NCBI GenBank assembly: GCA_001725415.1
Contig: MEGH01000026.1
Coordinates: forward strand, 1-64,000
Direction of reading: 5' to 3'
Source of the DNA: Pseudonocardia sp. SCN 73-27
Lineage (GTDB): Bacteria > Actinomycetota > Actinomycetes > Mycobacteriales > Pseudonocardiaceae
DNA length: 64,000 bases
A model generated the notes under the pieces. That model ran no database searches. It saw only the letters and a program-made list of their open reading frames with translations, and was not told where the DNA came from. Below, one piece after another: positions 27,882 through 36,341 of this stretch. The position numbers were made by a program, and so were the translations under genes. Positions within the stretch are counted from its first letter, which is position 1, and the number at the start of each line of letters is the position of its first letter.

Positions 27882-29122
27882 CCGCTCCCGCGGCGCTGCC
27901 GCCGACGCCGCGCGCCGACGTCGTGGTCGTCGGTGGCGGCATCGTCGGGCTGGCCACGGCGCACGCCGTGGCCCGGACCGGCCGCTCGGTCGTGGTGCTG
28001 GAGCGCGAGCACCGGCTCGCCGCCCACCAGACCGGCAACAACTCCAACGTGATCCACTCCGGGCTGTACTACGCGCCCGGCGGGGCGAAGGCCCGGCTCG
28101 CGGTCGCGGGCTGCGCGGAGACGGTCGCGTTCTGCCGTGCGCACGACCTTCCGCACAAGGTCACCGGCAAGCTCGTCGTCGCCACCGAGCCGGCGGAGCT
28201 GCCGCGGATGGCGGAGCTGGCGCGGCGCGGGAAGGCCAACGGCGTCGAGGCCCAGGAGTTGGACCAGGACGGGATGCGCGCCCACGAGCCGCACGTGCGC
28301 GGCATCGCGGCGCTGTACGTGCCGTCGACGGGCATCTGCGACTACGGCCGCATCGCCGAGACGTTGGGCGCGCTCGTGGTCAAGGAGGGTGGCGAGGTGC
28401 ACACCGCCCGCGCCGTCACCGGGATCGCCCGGCGTCGTGCCGACGTCGTCGTCCGCACCGACAGCGGCGACGTCCTCGGCCGGCAGGTCGTGGTGTGCGG
28501 CGGGCTGCGGTCCGACGAGTTGGCCCGCGCCGCCGGTGCCGACCCCGGCGTGCGCATCGTGCCGTTCCGCGGTGAGTACGCCGGCTTCTCCGAGTCGGCC
28601 GCCGAGCTGGTCAAGGGCCTGATCTACCCGGTGCCCGACCCGGCGTTCCCGTTCCTCGGCGTGCACGCCACCCGCGGCATCGACGGCCACGTCCACGCCG
28701 GGCCCAACGCCGTGCTGGCGCTGGCCCGCGAGGGCTACTCGTGGGGCACGGTCAAGCCCACGGAGCTGCTCGGCTCGCTCGCCTACACCGGGACGATCGC
28801 GTTGGCGCGCAAGCACTGGCGCTACGGCCTCGGCGAGGTGCACCGGTCGCTGTCGCCCAGGGCGATGGTCCGCCGGATCCAGCGGATGCTGCCCGAGGTG
28901 CGCGCCGAGGACCTGTCCCCGGCCGGCGCCGGCGTCCGCGCCCAGGCCGTCCGCCCCGACGGCTCGCTCGTCGACGACTTCCTGTTCGTCGAGCAGGGAA
29001 GCGGTGACGGCGCGATCCTGCACGTCCTCAACGCACCATCCCCGGCCGCGACGGCGGCGCTGCCGATCGGCCGCGAGATCCTGCAGCGGCTCACCGGCGA
29101 CGAGCTGGGACCGCTGTCGTGA
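27878..29122 (+). CDS. lhgO: L-2-hydroxyglutarate oxidase / FAD-dependent oxidoreductase
   Basis: A 414-aa DAO-type flavoprotein. The FAD Rossmann motif GGGIVGLATAHAVA is at residues ~20-33, followed by the LEREHRLAAHQTGNNSNVIHSGLYY block that marks L-2-hydroxyglutarate oxidases, and RGEYAGFSE and HVHAGPNAVLALAREGY further on. It would oxidise L-2-hydroxyglutarate to 2-oxoglutarate, passing electrons to the membrane. It is inserted between the deaminase-fold gene and era with 4-base overlaps at both ends, so it is cotranscribed with housekeeping genes although functionally unrelated. Confidence 0.85.
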   Translation: MTAPAALPPTPRADVVVVGGGIVGLATAHAVARTGRSVVVLEREHRLAAHQTGNNSNVIHSGLYYAPGGAKARLAVAGCAETVAFCRAHDLPHKVTGKLVVATEPAELPRMAELARRGKANGVEAQELDQDGMRAHEPHVRGIAALYVPSTGICDYGRIAETLGALVVKEGGEVHTARAVTGIARRRADVVVRTDSGDVLGRQVVVCGGLRSDELARAAGADPGVRIVPFRGEYAGFSESAAELVKGLIYPVPDPAFPFLGVHATRGIDGHVHAGPNAVLALAREGYSWGTVKPTELLGSLAYTGTIALARKHWRYGLGEVHRSLSPRAMVRRIQRMLPEVRAEDLSPAGAGVRAQAVRPDGSLVDDFLFVEQGSGDGAILHVLNAPSPAATAALPIGREILQRLTGDELGPLS

Positions 29123-30048
29123 CGGGCTTCGGTGACTGGCCCGACGACCACCGCTCCGGGTTCGCCTGCTTCGTCGGGCGGCCCAACGCGGGCAAGTCGA
29201 CGCTGACCAACGCCCTCCTCGGGCAGAAGATCGCCATCACGTCGAGCAAGCCGCAGACCACCCGGCACGCCATCCGCGGCATCGTGCACCGGCCCGACGC
29301 GCAGCTCGTCGTCGTCGACACCCCCGGCCTGCACAAGCCCCGCACCCTGCTGGGCTCGCGGCTCAACGACCTCGTCCGCGAGACCTGGGCCGAGGTCGAC
29401 GTCATCGGCTTCTGCGTGCCCGCCGACGTGCCCGTCGGGCGTGGCGACGAGTTCATCGCCGGGGAGATGAAGGCCGTCGCCGGGCGCACCCCGGTGATCG
29501 GGATCGTCACCAAGACCGACCGGGCGCAGCCCGAGCAGATCGCGGCCCGGCTCACCGAGCTGACCGCGCTGGAGATCGGCTTCGCCGAGCTCGTACCCGT
29601 GTCGGCGACCAGGGGCTTCCAGGTCGACCTGCTGTCCGACCTGCTCGTCGCCCGGCTCCCGGAGGGCCCGCCGCTCTACCCCGACGGCGAGCTCACCGAC
29701 GAGCCCGAGGAGATCCTCGTCGCCGAGCTGGTCCGCGAGGCCGCCCTCGAAGGGGTGCGCGACGAGCTGCCGCACTCCATCGCCGTGGTCGTACAGGAGA
29801 TGATCGACCGCGAGGACCGCCCGAAGAACAACCCGATGCTCGACGTGCACGCCACGATCTACGTCGAACGGCAGAGTCAGAAGGGCATCGTCATCGGGCG
29901 CGGGGGAGAGCGGCTGCGCCAGGTCGGCACCGCGGCCCGCCGGCAGATCGAGGCGCTGCTCGGGGTGAAGGTCTTCCTCGACCTGCACGTCACCGTCGCG
30001 AAGGACTGGCAGCGCGACCCGCGCCAGCTGCGCAAACTGGGCTTCTGA
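29119..30048 (+). CDS. era: GTPase Era
   Basis: 309-aa ribosome-assembly GTPase. G1 GRPNAGKST, switch SSKPQTTRHAIRG, G3 DTPGLHKP, G4 TKTD (instead of NKxD), then the KH domain with KGIVIGRGGERLRQVG. It acts on 16S rRNA and the 30S subunit. The GTG start overlaps the lhgO stop. It is the last gene of the phoH-era operon and is followed by a strong hairpin. Confidence 0.97.
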   Translation: MTGFGDWPDDHRSGFACFVGRPNAGKSTLTNALLGQKIAITSSKPQTTRHAIRGIVHRPDAQLVVVDTPGLHKPRTLLGSRLNDLVRETWAEVDVIGFCVPADVPVGRGDEFIAGEMKAVAGRTPVIGIVTKTDRAQPEQIAARLTELTALEIGFAELVPVSATRGFQVDLLSDLLVARLPEGPPLYPDGELTDEPEEILVAELVREAALEGVRDELPHSIAVVVQEMIDREDRPKNNPMLDVHATIYVERQSQKGIVIGRGGERLRQVGTAARRQIEALLGVKVFLDLHVTVAKDWQRDPRQLRKLGF

Positions 30049-30058
30049 GGCCCGGCTC

Positions 30059-30105
30059 CACACGCGGACAGCGCTCCCGGGTACTTCGGGAGCGCCGTCC
30101 GTGTG
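30059..30105. terminator. Bidirectional hairpin terminator between era and the DUF4190-type gene
   Basis: CACACG-GGAC-GCGCTCCCG pairs with CGGGAGCGC-GTCC-GTGTG around a 7-base loop, with two small bulges. It ends directly at the stop codon of the convergent gene, so it can serve both strands. No T-tract. Confidence 0.7.
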
Positions 30106-30771
30106 TCAGCGGTACGGGTACGTCGACGCCGCGCCGGCCAGCGCGAAGATGAAGATGAAGAACAGCACGAACAGTGCCACGAAGACGCCGCTGATGATGA
30201 TCCCGGCCAGCGCCAGGCCGTCGCCCGACTCGCCGCTCGTCTTGATCTGGCTGCGCGCCACGAACCCGAACACCAGGCCCAGCGGGGCGAACACGAACGC
30301 GAAGATCAGCGACAGGATCGCCATCGTGTTGGTCGGCGCCGCGACCGGGTAGGCGGGCGGCGGGTGGTACGCGCCGTAGGCACCGTAGGGCTGGGGCTGC
30401 GACGGGTCGGGGTGGCCCGGGGCGCCGTAGCCGCCCGGCGGCGGGTACGCGTTGGGGTCCCAGCCGCCCGACTGTGGGGCGCCGTACCCGGGCTGCTGGG
30501 CGCCGTAGCCCGGCTGGGCGCCGTAGCCGCCGTACGGGTCGCCGCCGTAGGGCTGCTGCGCCTGCGACGGGTCCCACTGCGGCGGCTGCTGCTCGGCCGC
30601 CTGGGCCTGCCCGGAGTCGCCTGTGTTCTTCTGGAAGTTGACCGTCCCCCCGTCGCCGCCCGACGAGCCTGCCGAACCCCAGGGGCTCGACGTCGGGTCC
30701 GACGACGAACCCGACCCGCCGTACGACGAGGAGGTGGGGTCGTTACCGGACTGGTTCGGGTCCTGCGACAT
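30106..30771 (-). CDS. DUF4190-type membrane protein with Pro/Gly/Tyr/Gln-rich N-terminus
   Basis: 221 aa. Residues 1-140 are a low-complexity, hydrophilic Gly/Tyr/Pro/Gln tract with repeated GYGAQ and YGG units. Two transmembrane segments follow (MAILSLIFAFVFAPLGLVFG and a second near GIIISGVFVALFVLFFIF), joined by ARSQIKTSGESGDGLALAG, the usual DUF4190 pattern. It is probably a cell-envelope protein of unknown function; the disordered tail faces the cytoplasm in the likely topology. ATG start. Confidence 0.8.
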   Translation of the reverse strand: MSQDPNQSGNDPTSSSYGGSGSSSDPTSSPWGSAGSSGGDGGTVNFQKNTGDSGQAQAAEQQPPQWDPSQAQQPYGGDPYGGYGAQPGYGAQQPGYGAPQSGGWDPNAYPPPGGYGAPGHPDPSQPQPYGAYGAYHPPPAYPVAAPTNTMAILSLIFAFVFAPLGLVFGFVARSQIKTSGESGDGLALAGIIISGVFVALFVLFFIFIFALAGAASTYPYR

Positions 30772-30813
30772 CGCTCTCCTCGGGTGGGCCTGGGTCCTGC
30801 GAGGGTAGCGGGG

Positions 30814-31641
30814 TCAGCCCCGGATGCGGCGCACCAGTTCCACCATCGCCGTCCGCACCGCGAGCGGGGTGTCGGTGGGCTCGTCGAACACGAACCGGAT
30901 CGCTTTCTCCCCGGACTCCGGCCCGTCCGAGGCCAGCACCGAGAAGCCGTAGCGGTCGACGTCGACCATTCGCGCCGACACGGTGTCCGGCCGGTCGCCC
31001 AGCTTGCGGCAGAACGCGAGCAGCGAGTCGGCGTGGTCGTCGTTCATGTGGTCGACGATCCCCGCGCGGTGCGGTCGCAGCGGGTCCGGCTCGGCCCGGG
31101 CGTACCCGGAGGCGTCGACCCAGCTCATCCGCCCGAACCCGCCGACGTAGCGCACCGCCGACACCTCCAGGCGGTGGATGCGGAAGTCGGCGAAGTCGGC
31201 GTAGAACGCGCCCGGGTGGGCCTCGCGGTAGCGCTCCAGCGCAGCCGCCCGCTCGTCGCCCTCCAGGACCACCATCTCGCCCATCACCGTCGCCCGGCCC
31301 AGCGCCAGCGGATCGCCCTCACCGGTCTCGACGACCATCACCGACGCCCGCCGGTCCGCCGCCAGGTTGCGGGTGTGCTCGGCCAGGTCCGACAGGCACA
31401 GGATCGGCCGGCCCGCGTCGTCGACCGCGTGCGCGACCAGCGACCCGAACGGCACCCCCGCCGGGTCGACACCGATCGTCGACAGCGTCGCGGTGTGCGT
31501 CTCCGCGAAGAGGGTGCGCGACCGTTCCGCGTCGCTGGGCTCCCCGACGAGCCCGATGGTCGCGTCCAACGTGCGCTTGGTGGCGTCGCGCGCCTCCAGC
31601 GGGACCGCGTGGTCACGGAACCCGGACGGCTGCTCCGACAC
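30814..31641 (-). CDS. HugZ-like heme-utilisation / split-barrel flavin-type protein with DUF2470
   Basis: 275 aa. It has an N-terminal pyridoxamine-phosphate-oxidase-like split barrel (HTATLSTIGVDPAGVPFGSLVAHAVD, residues ~50-170) and a C-terminal DUF2470 domain (residues ~190-270, HRAGIVDHMNDDHADSLLAF). This arrangement is that of the HugZ/HutZ heme-degrading family. I chose the GTG at 31641 because AAGGGGGA precedes it at good spacing. A DtxR/IdeR-type iron box lies 17-35 bases upstream, which supports a role in iron or heme use. The actual enzyme activity is not shown by the sequence. Confidence 0.78.
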   Translation of the reverse strand: MSEQPSGFRDHAVPLEARDATKRTLDATIGLVGEPSDAERSRTLFAETHTATLSTIGVDPAGVPFGSLVAHAVDDAGRPILCLSDLAEHTRNLAADRRASVMVVETGEGDPLALGRATVMGEMVVLEGDERAAALERYREAHPGAFYADFADFRIHRLEVSAVRYVGGFGRMSWVDASGYARAEPDPLRPHRAGIVDHMNDDHADSLLAFCRKLGDRPDTVSARMVDVDRYGFSVLASDGPESGEKAIRFVFDEPTDTPLAVRTAMVELVRRIRG

Positions 31642-31657
31642 TGCCCGTCCCCCTTCG

Positions 31658-31676
31658 GTTGGTGAGCCTGACCTCA
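31658..31676 (-). promoter_or_regulatory. Iron box (DtxR/IdeR-type) upstream of the HugZ-like gene
   Basis: The minus-strand 19-mer TGAGGTCAGGCTCACCAAC matches the IdeR/DmdR consensus TTAGGTTAGGCTAACCTAA at 14 of 19 positions. It also contains the dyad GGTGAG-N6-CTCACC. It sits between the HugZ-like start and the divergent recO promoter, so iron-dependent repression of the former is likely. Confidence 0.6.
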
Positions 31677-31739
31677 CCGTCTCCGCGGCAGGGGTGTCAA
31701 GTGGCCGCGCGCCGCGTCACCACACGGCCGGCGGCGTCG

Positions 31740-31745
31740 TAGTCT
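31740..31745 (+). promoter_or_regulatory. TAGTCT -10 box for recO
   Basis: TAGTCT ends 6 bases before the recO GTG, the spacing of a leaderless transcript. Confidence 0.45.
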
Positions 31746-31751
31746 CGTCCG

Positions 31752-32492
31752 GTGAGCCTGTACCGCGACACCGCTGTGGTGCTGCGCGTCCAGAAGCTCG
31801 GCGAGGCCGACCGCATCGTCACCCTGCTGACGCGCAAGCACGGGAAGGTGCGCGCCGTCGCCAAGGGGGTGCGGCGCACCCGCTCGCGGTGGGGTGCCCG
31901 GCTCGAACCCTTCAACCATGTCGACGTGCAGTGCTACACCGGCCGCAGCCTCGACGTCATCACCCAGGCGCAGACCGTCGACGCGTTCGGCGCCGGCATC
32001 GTCGGCGACTACCCGCGCTACACGGCGGGCTGCGCGATCCTCGAGACGGCCGACCGGCTCGTCGCCGAGGAGGGCGAGCCGACGATGCGCGTCTACCTCC
32101 TGCTCGTCGGCGCCATCCGGGCCATGGCCGGACGCGAACGCGACCCGTCACTCGTGCTCGATGCGTTCCTGCTCCGCGCCATGAGCCACGCCGGGTGGGC
32201 GCCCGCGATCACCGAGTGCGCCAAGTGCGCCGAGCCCGGCCCGCACCGCGCGTTCAGCGTCGCCGGTGGAGGAGCGGTGTGCGAGGTGTGCCGCCCGCCG
32301 GGGTCGGCGCTGCCCTCGCCCGAGACGTTCTCGCTGCTCGACGCCCTGCTCCACGGCGACTGGGACCTCGCCGACGCCGCCGTCCCCGCCGTCCGTCGCG
32401 ACACCTCCGGCCTCGTCGCCGCCCACCTGCAGTGGCACCTCGAACGCCAGCTGCGCTCCCTGCCCCTCGTGGAGCGCCGCGCCCCTCCGTGA
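31752..32492 (+). CDS. recO: DNA repair protein RecO
   Basis: 246-aa recombination mediator that loads RecA with RecR on SSB-coated DNA. The N-terminal OB domain (YRDTAVVLRVQKLGEADRIV, TRKHGKVRAVAKGVRR) is followed by the helical domain with a four-Cys zinc finger (CAKCAEPG ... CEVCRPPG). The GTG start has no Shine-Dalgarno but a leaderless-type promoter. The stop codon lies inside a 42-bp palindrome. The gene keeps the mycobacterial order with uppS nearby, although uppS is on the other strand here. Confidence 0.95.
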   Translation: MSLYRDTAVVLRVQKLGEADRIVTLLTRKHGKVRAVAKGVRRTRSRWGARLEPFNHVDVQCYTGRSLDVITQAQTVDAFGAGIVGDYPRYTAGCAILETADRLVAEEGEPTMRVYLLLVGAIRAMAGRERDPSLVLDAFLLRAMSHAGWAPAITECAKCAEPGPHRAFSVAGGGAVCEVCRPPGSALPSPETFSLLDALLHGDWDLADAAVPAVRRDTSGLVAAHLQWHLERQLRSLPLVERRAPP

Positions 32493-32529
32493 GCGGTAAT
32501 GGTCGCCATGGCGACCGTTACCGCTCACG
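32488..32529. repeat. Intergenic palindrome (GTGAGCGGTA family) at the recO stop
   Basis: CGTGAGCGGTAATGGTCGCC and GGCGACCGTTACCGCTCACG pair with one mismatch around ATG/CAT at the centre (CCATGG). The arms include the recO TGA codon. Confidence 0.85.
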
Positions 32530-32593
32530 ACCCCGGCCAGTGCGTCCGTGACCGCCGTCTCATATCGAGATCGGCGGCGGCCCGATCCGGGGT

Positions 32594-32599
32594 TAGCCT
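32594..32599 (+). promoter_or_regulatory. TAGCCT -10 box before the 200-aa hypothetical gene
   Basis: TAGCCT lies ~41 bases before the GTG at 32641, leaving a short leader that contains an AGGGGG ribosome site. Confidence 0.4.
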
Positions 32600-32640
32600 G
32601 CGGCCTCACGCAGTACCGCGCACGATCAGCAGGGGGCGAC

Positions 32641-33243
32641 GTGGCCGACACGAACGGGACGACCGAGACCGAAGAGGCTCCGGCGTCCGTCCGGCGCATG
32701 GACAGCCCGGAGTCGGCCGAACTGACCCGGCTCGCCGCCGTGTTCGAGGACCTCCAGTACGTGCTGCAGTGCTGCGAGCACCTCGTGTCGAACCTCGCGA
32801 AGGGGCCCGACCCCGTCGTCGTCGAGGCCCTGTGGACCGGCGCGCTCGTCGCCTACGTCCGCTGCTTCTCCGGCCGCACCGAGGTGCTCACCGACGCCGA
32901 CATCGACGAGCTCAAGATGGAGGGCCAGGTCCGCGAGTTCCACGGGCTGGTCAAGAAGCTGCGCGACCACTACGCGTCGCGGCACACCAACCCGCGCGAG
33001 ACGTTCACCGTAGGCGTCGCGCAGAACAACTCCGGCGCCCCCACCGGCGTCGCCGTCGTGTCCGCGACCCAGCCCAGTGTCGACGACACCGCTGTCCGCC
33101 AGCTCGGCCGGATCGCCTACGGCCTGTCCGGGCTCGTCGACGCCCGTATGCAGGAGGCGCAGCAGAAGGTGCTCACCGCCGCGTCGGCGATGAACCCCGC
33201 GCAGCTGAGCTCGCTGCCGCTGGTGCACATCGACAACGGCTGA
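32641..33243 (+). CDS. Conserved hypothetical protein, likely cytoplasmic helical
   Basis: 200 aa, not recognised. It is soluble with no membrane segments. Its middle is helix-rich with two adjacent Cys (VLQCCEHLV), then LWTGALVAYVRCFSGRTEVL and VREFHGLVKKLRDHYASRHTNP, and a beta-like segment (FTVGVAQ, GVAVVSATQP). The C-terminus (GLVDARMQEAQQKVL) looks like coiled coil. The GTG start has AGGGGG at good spacing. It stands alone between recO and a convergent acetyltransferase gene. The stop region carries a short direct repeat (ACGGCTGAGA). Confidence 0.75.
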   Translation: MADTNGTTETEEAPASVRRMDSPESAELTRLAAVFEDLQYVLQCCEHLVSNLAKGPDPVVVEALWTGALVAYVRCFSGRTEVLTDADIDELKMEGQVREFHGLVKKLRDHYASRHTNPRETFTVGVAQNNSGAPTGVAVVSATQPSVDDTAVRQLGRIAYGLSGLVDARMQEAQQKVLTAASAMNPAQLSSLPLVHIDNG

Positions 33244-33317
33244 GAACGGCTGAGAACGGCTGATCCCCCAGACCGGGCCCGGGGCGGCTCCCTGCGCCGT
33301 CCCGGGCCCGACCATGC

Positions 33318-33905
33318 TCAGCGGTCGCTGCGGAGCATCCCGAACACGTCGACGTCGTGGCGCGTCCCGCCGTCCCCGCCGGCCGTCGGAGGGTCGTCGG
33401 CGCGGACGTAGCCGCGCAACGTCCCCTCGCGCACGAACCCCAGCCGCTCGGCCATCCGGACCGACCTGACGTTGGCCGACTCCGTCCAGATCTCGATGCG
33501 CTGCAACGCCATCCGGTCGAACCCGAAGTCCAGCACCGCTGTCATCGCCTCCGCGGCGAGCCCTCGGCCCCACAGCCGGCGCGACAGGTCGTAGCCGACG
33601 TCGGCCCGGCCGTGGTGGACGTCCCACGAGTTGAACCCCAGCAGCCCGACGACGACGTCCTCGCCGGCCAGCGTCAGCCCCCAGCGCAGCGCCGAGCGCT
33701 CCCGGTGGTCGCGCGCGAGCCGGTCGACCAGGTCGACGGCCTGCCCCGCCTCGGTCAGCGGGGAGTCGTTGTGGCGCTGCTCCTCCGGGTCGCTGCGGAA
33801 CGCGAACAACGCCGACGCGTCGGCCCGGGTGATCTCGCGGAGCACCGTGCGCGCGGTGCGCAGCACAGGGAAGCCGTCGGCAGGTGACCACACCGCCGCG
33901 GCCAC
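33318..33905 (-). CDS. GNAT acetyltransferase, RimJ/RimL type
   Basis: 195 aa with the N-terminal RTARTVLREITRADASALF of RimJ/L-type GNAT enzymes, the acetyl-CoA loop region RRLWGRGLAAEAMTAVLDFGF, and the C-terminal NVRSVRMAERLGFVREG. It may acetylate a protein N-terminus or a small amine; the target cannot be told. The GTG start is 4 bases from the stop of the YbjN-like gene upstream, so it is in the uppS operon. Confidence 0.85.
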   Translation of the reverse strand: MAAAVWSPADGFPVLRTARTVLREITRADASALFAFRSDPEEQRHNDSPLTEAGQAVDLVDRLARDHRERSALRWGLTLAGEDVVVGLLGFNSWDVHHGRADVGYDLSRRLWGRGLAAEAMTAVLDFGFDRMALQRIEIWTESANVRSVRMAERLGFVREGTLRGYVRADDPPTAGGDGGTRHDVDVFGMLRSDR

Positions 33906-33909
33906 GACG

Positions 33910-34305
33910 TCAGTCCACCAGCTCCGCGCGCAGCGCCGACGCGTTGCCCGCCACCAGCATCAGCAAGGTGCCCAACGGCTTCTCCGCCAGCCCCGCCACC
34001 GGGAACGCGTAGCGCAACGTCACGTCCCAGCCGTTGTCGCCCCGCACGACGCGCGGCGTGCCGAACAGCCCCTCACCCGCGCCCATCGCCACCCGCGTCG
34101 GGACATCGACCTCCAGCGGCAGGTCCCACGCCACCACGCACGTGACGTTGAGAACCGGGAGGCCCTCCTCGAGCTCCAGACCCTGCACCACGCACGGCAC
34201 CGCCCCGTGCACGAAGGTGACGGCGCCGTCGTCGTCGACCTGGACGTCGTGGAACCGTTCCAGCGCCTGCCGCGCCAGGTCGAGCATCCCGGCGACGTCG
34301 CTCAT
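33910..34305 (-). CDS. YbjN-like (T3SS chaperone-fold) protein
   Basis: 131 aa. The pattern [46 protein letters not shown] and [16 protein letters not shown] fits the small YbjN/CesT-fold proteins common in actinobacteria, which bind peptides or act as chaperones. The ATG overlaps the uppS stop (ATGA). Function unknown; assignment by pattern only. Confidence 0.65.
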   Translation of the reverse strand: MSDVAGMLDLARQALERFHDVQVDDDGAVTFVHGAVPCVVQGLELEEGLPVLNVTCVVAWDLPLEVDVPTRVAMGAGEGLFGTPRVVRGDNGWDVTLRYAFPVAGLAEKPLGTLLMLVAGNASALRAELVD

Positions 34306-35105
34306 GCTCCGGTCCCTTCGGCACTGTCGGACTTGTCGATCGCCCCGCCGAACCGGCGGTCGCGCCGCGCGTATATCTCGATCGCCTCCCAGATGTGGCG
34401 ACGGTCGAAGTCGGGGAACAGCGTGTCGAGGAAGACCATCTCCGCGTACGCCGACTGCCACAACAGGAAGTTCGACGTCCGCTGCTCGCCCGAGCTGCGC
34501 ACGAACAGGTCCACGTCGGGCATGTCGGGCTCGTCGAGGTACCGCGCGATCGTGCGCTCGTCGATCTTGTCCGGCTTCAGCTTCCCCGCCGCGACCAGCC
34601 GCCCGATCTCCCGCACCGCGTCCGCGATCTCCGCGCGCCCCCCGTAGTTGACGCACATCGTCAACGTCAGCACGTCGTTGTCGCGGGTCTTCTCCTCCGC
34701 GACCTCCAGCTCACGGATCACGCTGCGCCACAACCGCGGCCGTCGCCCCGCCCAGCGCACCCGCACACCCATGGAGTGCATCTCGTCGACCCGGCGGCGG
34801 ATCACGTCACGGTTGAAGCCCATCAGGAACCGCACCTCGTCGGGGGAGCGCTTCCAGTTCTCCGTCGAGAACGCGTACGCCGACAACCACTTCACGCCGA
34901 TGTCGATGCAACCGCGCGCCACGTCCATCAACGACGCCTCGCCCCGGCGGTGCCCCTCGATCCGCGGCAGCCCGCGCGCGTTCGCCCAGCGCCCGTTGCC
35001 GTCCATCACCAGGGCGACGTGGTTGGGCACCAGCTCGCGCGGGATCGCGGGCGGCCGGGCCCCCGACGGGTGCGGGGCAGGAGGCTGGAAGGGCACGACG
35101 TGCAC
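34302..35105 (-). CDS. uppS: Isoprenyl (polyprenyl) diphosphate synthase, cis-type
   Basis: 267-aa cis-prenyltransferase that makes the decaprenyl/undecaprenyl lipid carrier for wall synthesis. Conserved blocks are VMDGNGRWA (catalytic Asp), [28 protein letters not shown]-type sequence, and [24 protein letters not shown] near the C-terminus. GTG start. The order uppS-zur-smtB next to recO mirrors the mycobacterial chromosome. Confidence 0.95.
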   Translation of the reverse strand: MHVVPFQPPAPHPSGARPPAIPRELVPNHVALVMDGNGRWANARGLPRIEGHRRGEASLMDVARGCIDIGVKWLSAYAFSTENWKRSPDEVRFLMGFNRDVIRRRVDEMHSMGVRVRWAGRRPRLWRSVIRELEVAEEKTRDNDVLTLTMCVNYGGRAEIADAVREIGRLVAAGKLKPDKIDERTIARYLDEPDMPDVDLFVRSSGEQRTSNFLLWQSAYAEMVFLDTLFPDFDRRHIWEAIEIYARRDRRFGGAIDKSDSAEGTGA

Positions 35106-35121
35106 CCTACGGACCGCCTGC

Positions 35122-35544
35122 TCAGCCGCGGGCGGGCGTCTCCGAGCACGACCGGCACACCCCGAAGATCTCGACGGTGTGGCTCACCTCGGTGAACCCG
35201 TGCTCCGCCGCCAGCTTCTCCGCCCAGCGCTCCACGTCCGGCCCGTCGATCTCCACGGCCGTCCCGCACACCCGGCACACCAGGTGATGGTGGTGCTCGC
35301 CCGTGTCGCAACGCCGGTACACGGCCTCGCCCGCGCCCATGCGCAGCACGTCGACCTCGCCGTTGTCGGCCAGCGTCTGCAACGTGCGGTACACCGTCGT
35401 CAACCCGATGCCCTCGCCCGAACGCCGCAGCGCCTCGTGGATCTCCTGGGCCGACCGGAAGTCGTCGAGCTCGTCGAGCAACGCCGACACCGCGGCACGC
35501 TGCCGGGTGGCCCGCGGCCGCACCGCGGGACGAGGGTCGGTCAC
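35122..35544 (-). CDS. zur: Fur-family zinc uptake regulator Zur
   Basis: 140 aa. It has an N-terminal winged helix ([44 protein letters not shown]) and a C-terminal metal domain with [11 protein letters not shown] and CRSCS, giving the two CxxC pairs of the structural zinc site. It is coupled to the ArsR/SmtB gene by a GTGA overlap, the same zinc-regulator pair as mycobacterial smtB-furB (zur). Likely zinc-responsive repressor of uptake genes. Confidence 0.92.
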   Translation of the reverse strand: MTDPRPAVRPRATRQRAAVSALLDELDDFRSAQEIHEALRRSGEGIGLTTVYRTLQTLADNGEVDVLRMGAGEAVYRRCDTGEHHHHLVCRVCGTAVEIDGPDVERWAEKLAAEHGFTEVSHTVEIFGVCRSCSETPARG

Positions 35545-35918
35545 GCGTGCGCCTCTTCCTCGACGTGCGCCACGGCGTCGACGACGATGTGCGCCAGATG
35601 GTCGTCGACCAGCGAGTACACGACCTCCCGGCCCTGCCGGTGCCCGTGCACCACCCCGGCCGCCTTCAGCACCCGCAGGTGCTGGCTGATCAACGGCTGC
35701 GTCACGGCCAACGCGTCCACCAGGTCGTGCACGCAGCGCGGCGACTCCAGCAGCTGCAACACGATCGCGATCCGCACCGGCGCCGCCAGCGCGCGCAGCA
35801 GGTCGCCCGCGGCCGCCAGCGTGTCCGGGGTGCGGACCGGCGCCGGCGCGATGCACGTCCGCTCGTCGTGGTCGACGCGCTCCGTGGCGCCTTCCGCCGA
35901 GCCGGTGGTGATCGACAT
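35541..35918 (-). CDS. smtB: ArsR/SmtB-family zinc-sensing repressor
   Basis: 125 aa. The winged helix-turn-helix (LAVTQPLISQHLRVLKAAGVV) is followed by a C-terminal helix [21 protein letters not shown]-like, whose Asp/His/His/Glu/His residues match an alpha-5 zinc site. It precedes zur with a 4-base overlap. By analogy with mycobacteria, SmtB releases DNA when zinc is high, allowing zur expression. I chose the ATG at 35918 because ACGGGGAA precedes it; an in-frame start at 35936 would add six residues. Gene symbol by synteny and pattern. Confidence 0.88.
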   Translation of the reverse strand: MSITTGSAEGATERVDHDERTCIAPAPVRTPDTLAAAGDLLRALAAPVRIAIVLQLLESPRCVHDLVDALAVTQPLISQHLRVLKAAGVVHGHRQGREVVYSLVDDHLAHIVVDAVAHVEEEAHA

Positions 35919-35967
35919 GGTTCCCCGTCCTGTCACGTGCCGCCCATGTTAGGCGCCCGCGCAGGAC

Positions 35968-35973
35968 TAGATT
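35968..35973 (+). promoter_or_regulatory. TAGATT -10 box for the ABM-domain gene
   Basis: TAGATT ends 8 bases before the GTG at 35982, consistent with a leaderless transcript divergent from smtB. Confidence 0.4.
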
Positions 35974-35981
35974 CGCACCTC

Positions 35982-36341
35982 GTGCTGCTCGTGTGCCGTT
36001 TCGACGTCCCCACCCCCGACGCCGACGCCTTCCTCGTCCGTGGCCGACGCGCCATGGAGCTGCTCACCGCCGCCCCCGGCTGCCTCGGCGGCGAGCTCGG
36101 TCGCGCCATCGAGGAACCCGGACGCTGGGTGCTCCAGGTGCGGTTCGCCTCCGTCGACGCCTACCGCCGCGCCCTATCGCCCTTCCCGGTGCGCGAGCAC
36201 GTCGTCCCCCTGCTGGCCGAGGCCCTCGCCGACGAACCCGCCACCTTCGAGACGCTCGCCTCCGGCGCTGGGGGAGCGGTCACCGCGCACGAGAGCCTGC
36301 TCGCTCCTCAGGACTCGGCCGGCGGCTCGGCGCCCGTGTAG
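35982..36341 (+). CDS. Small antibiotic-biosynthesis-monooxygenase-like (ferredoxin-fold) protein
   Basis: 119 aa with the dimeric alpha/beta-barrel pattern LLVCRFDVPTPDADAFLVRGRRAMELLTAAPGCLGGELGR and WVLQVRFASVDAYRRAL. ABM-fold proteins include heme-degrading and quinone-forming oxygenases, but most small stand-alone ones are uncharacterised. No key heme ligand can be assigned. The 3' end overlaps the end of the convergent SRPBCC gene by 34 bases. Divergent from smtB. Confidence 0.7.
   Translation: MLLVCRFDVPTPDADAFLVRGRRAMELLTAAPGCLGGELGRAIEEPGRWVLQVRFASVDAYRRALSPFPVREHVVPLLAEALADEPATFETLASGAGGAVTAHESLLAPQDSAGGSAPV

Noticed and set aside
35919-35981. Zur or SmtB operator between smtB and the ABM gene
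   Set aside because: No AT-rich dyad resembling known zinc boxes could be seen in the GC-rich gap.
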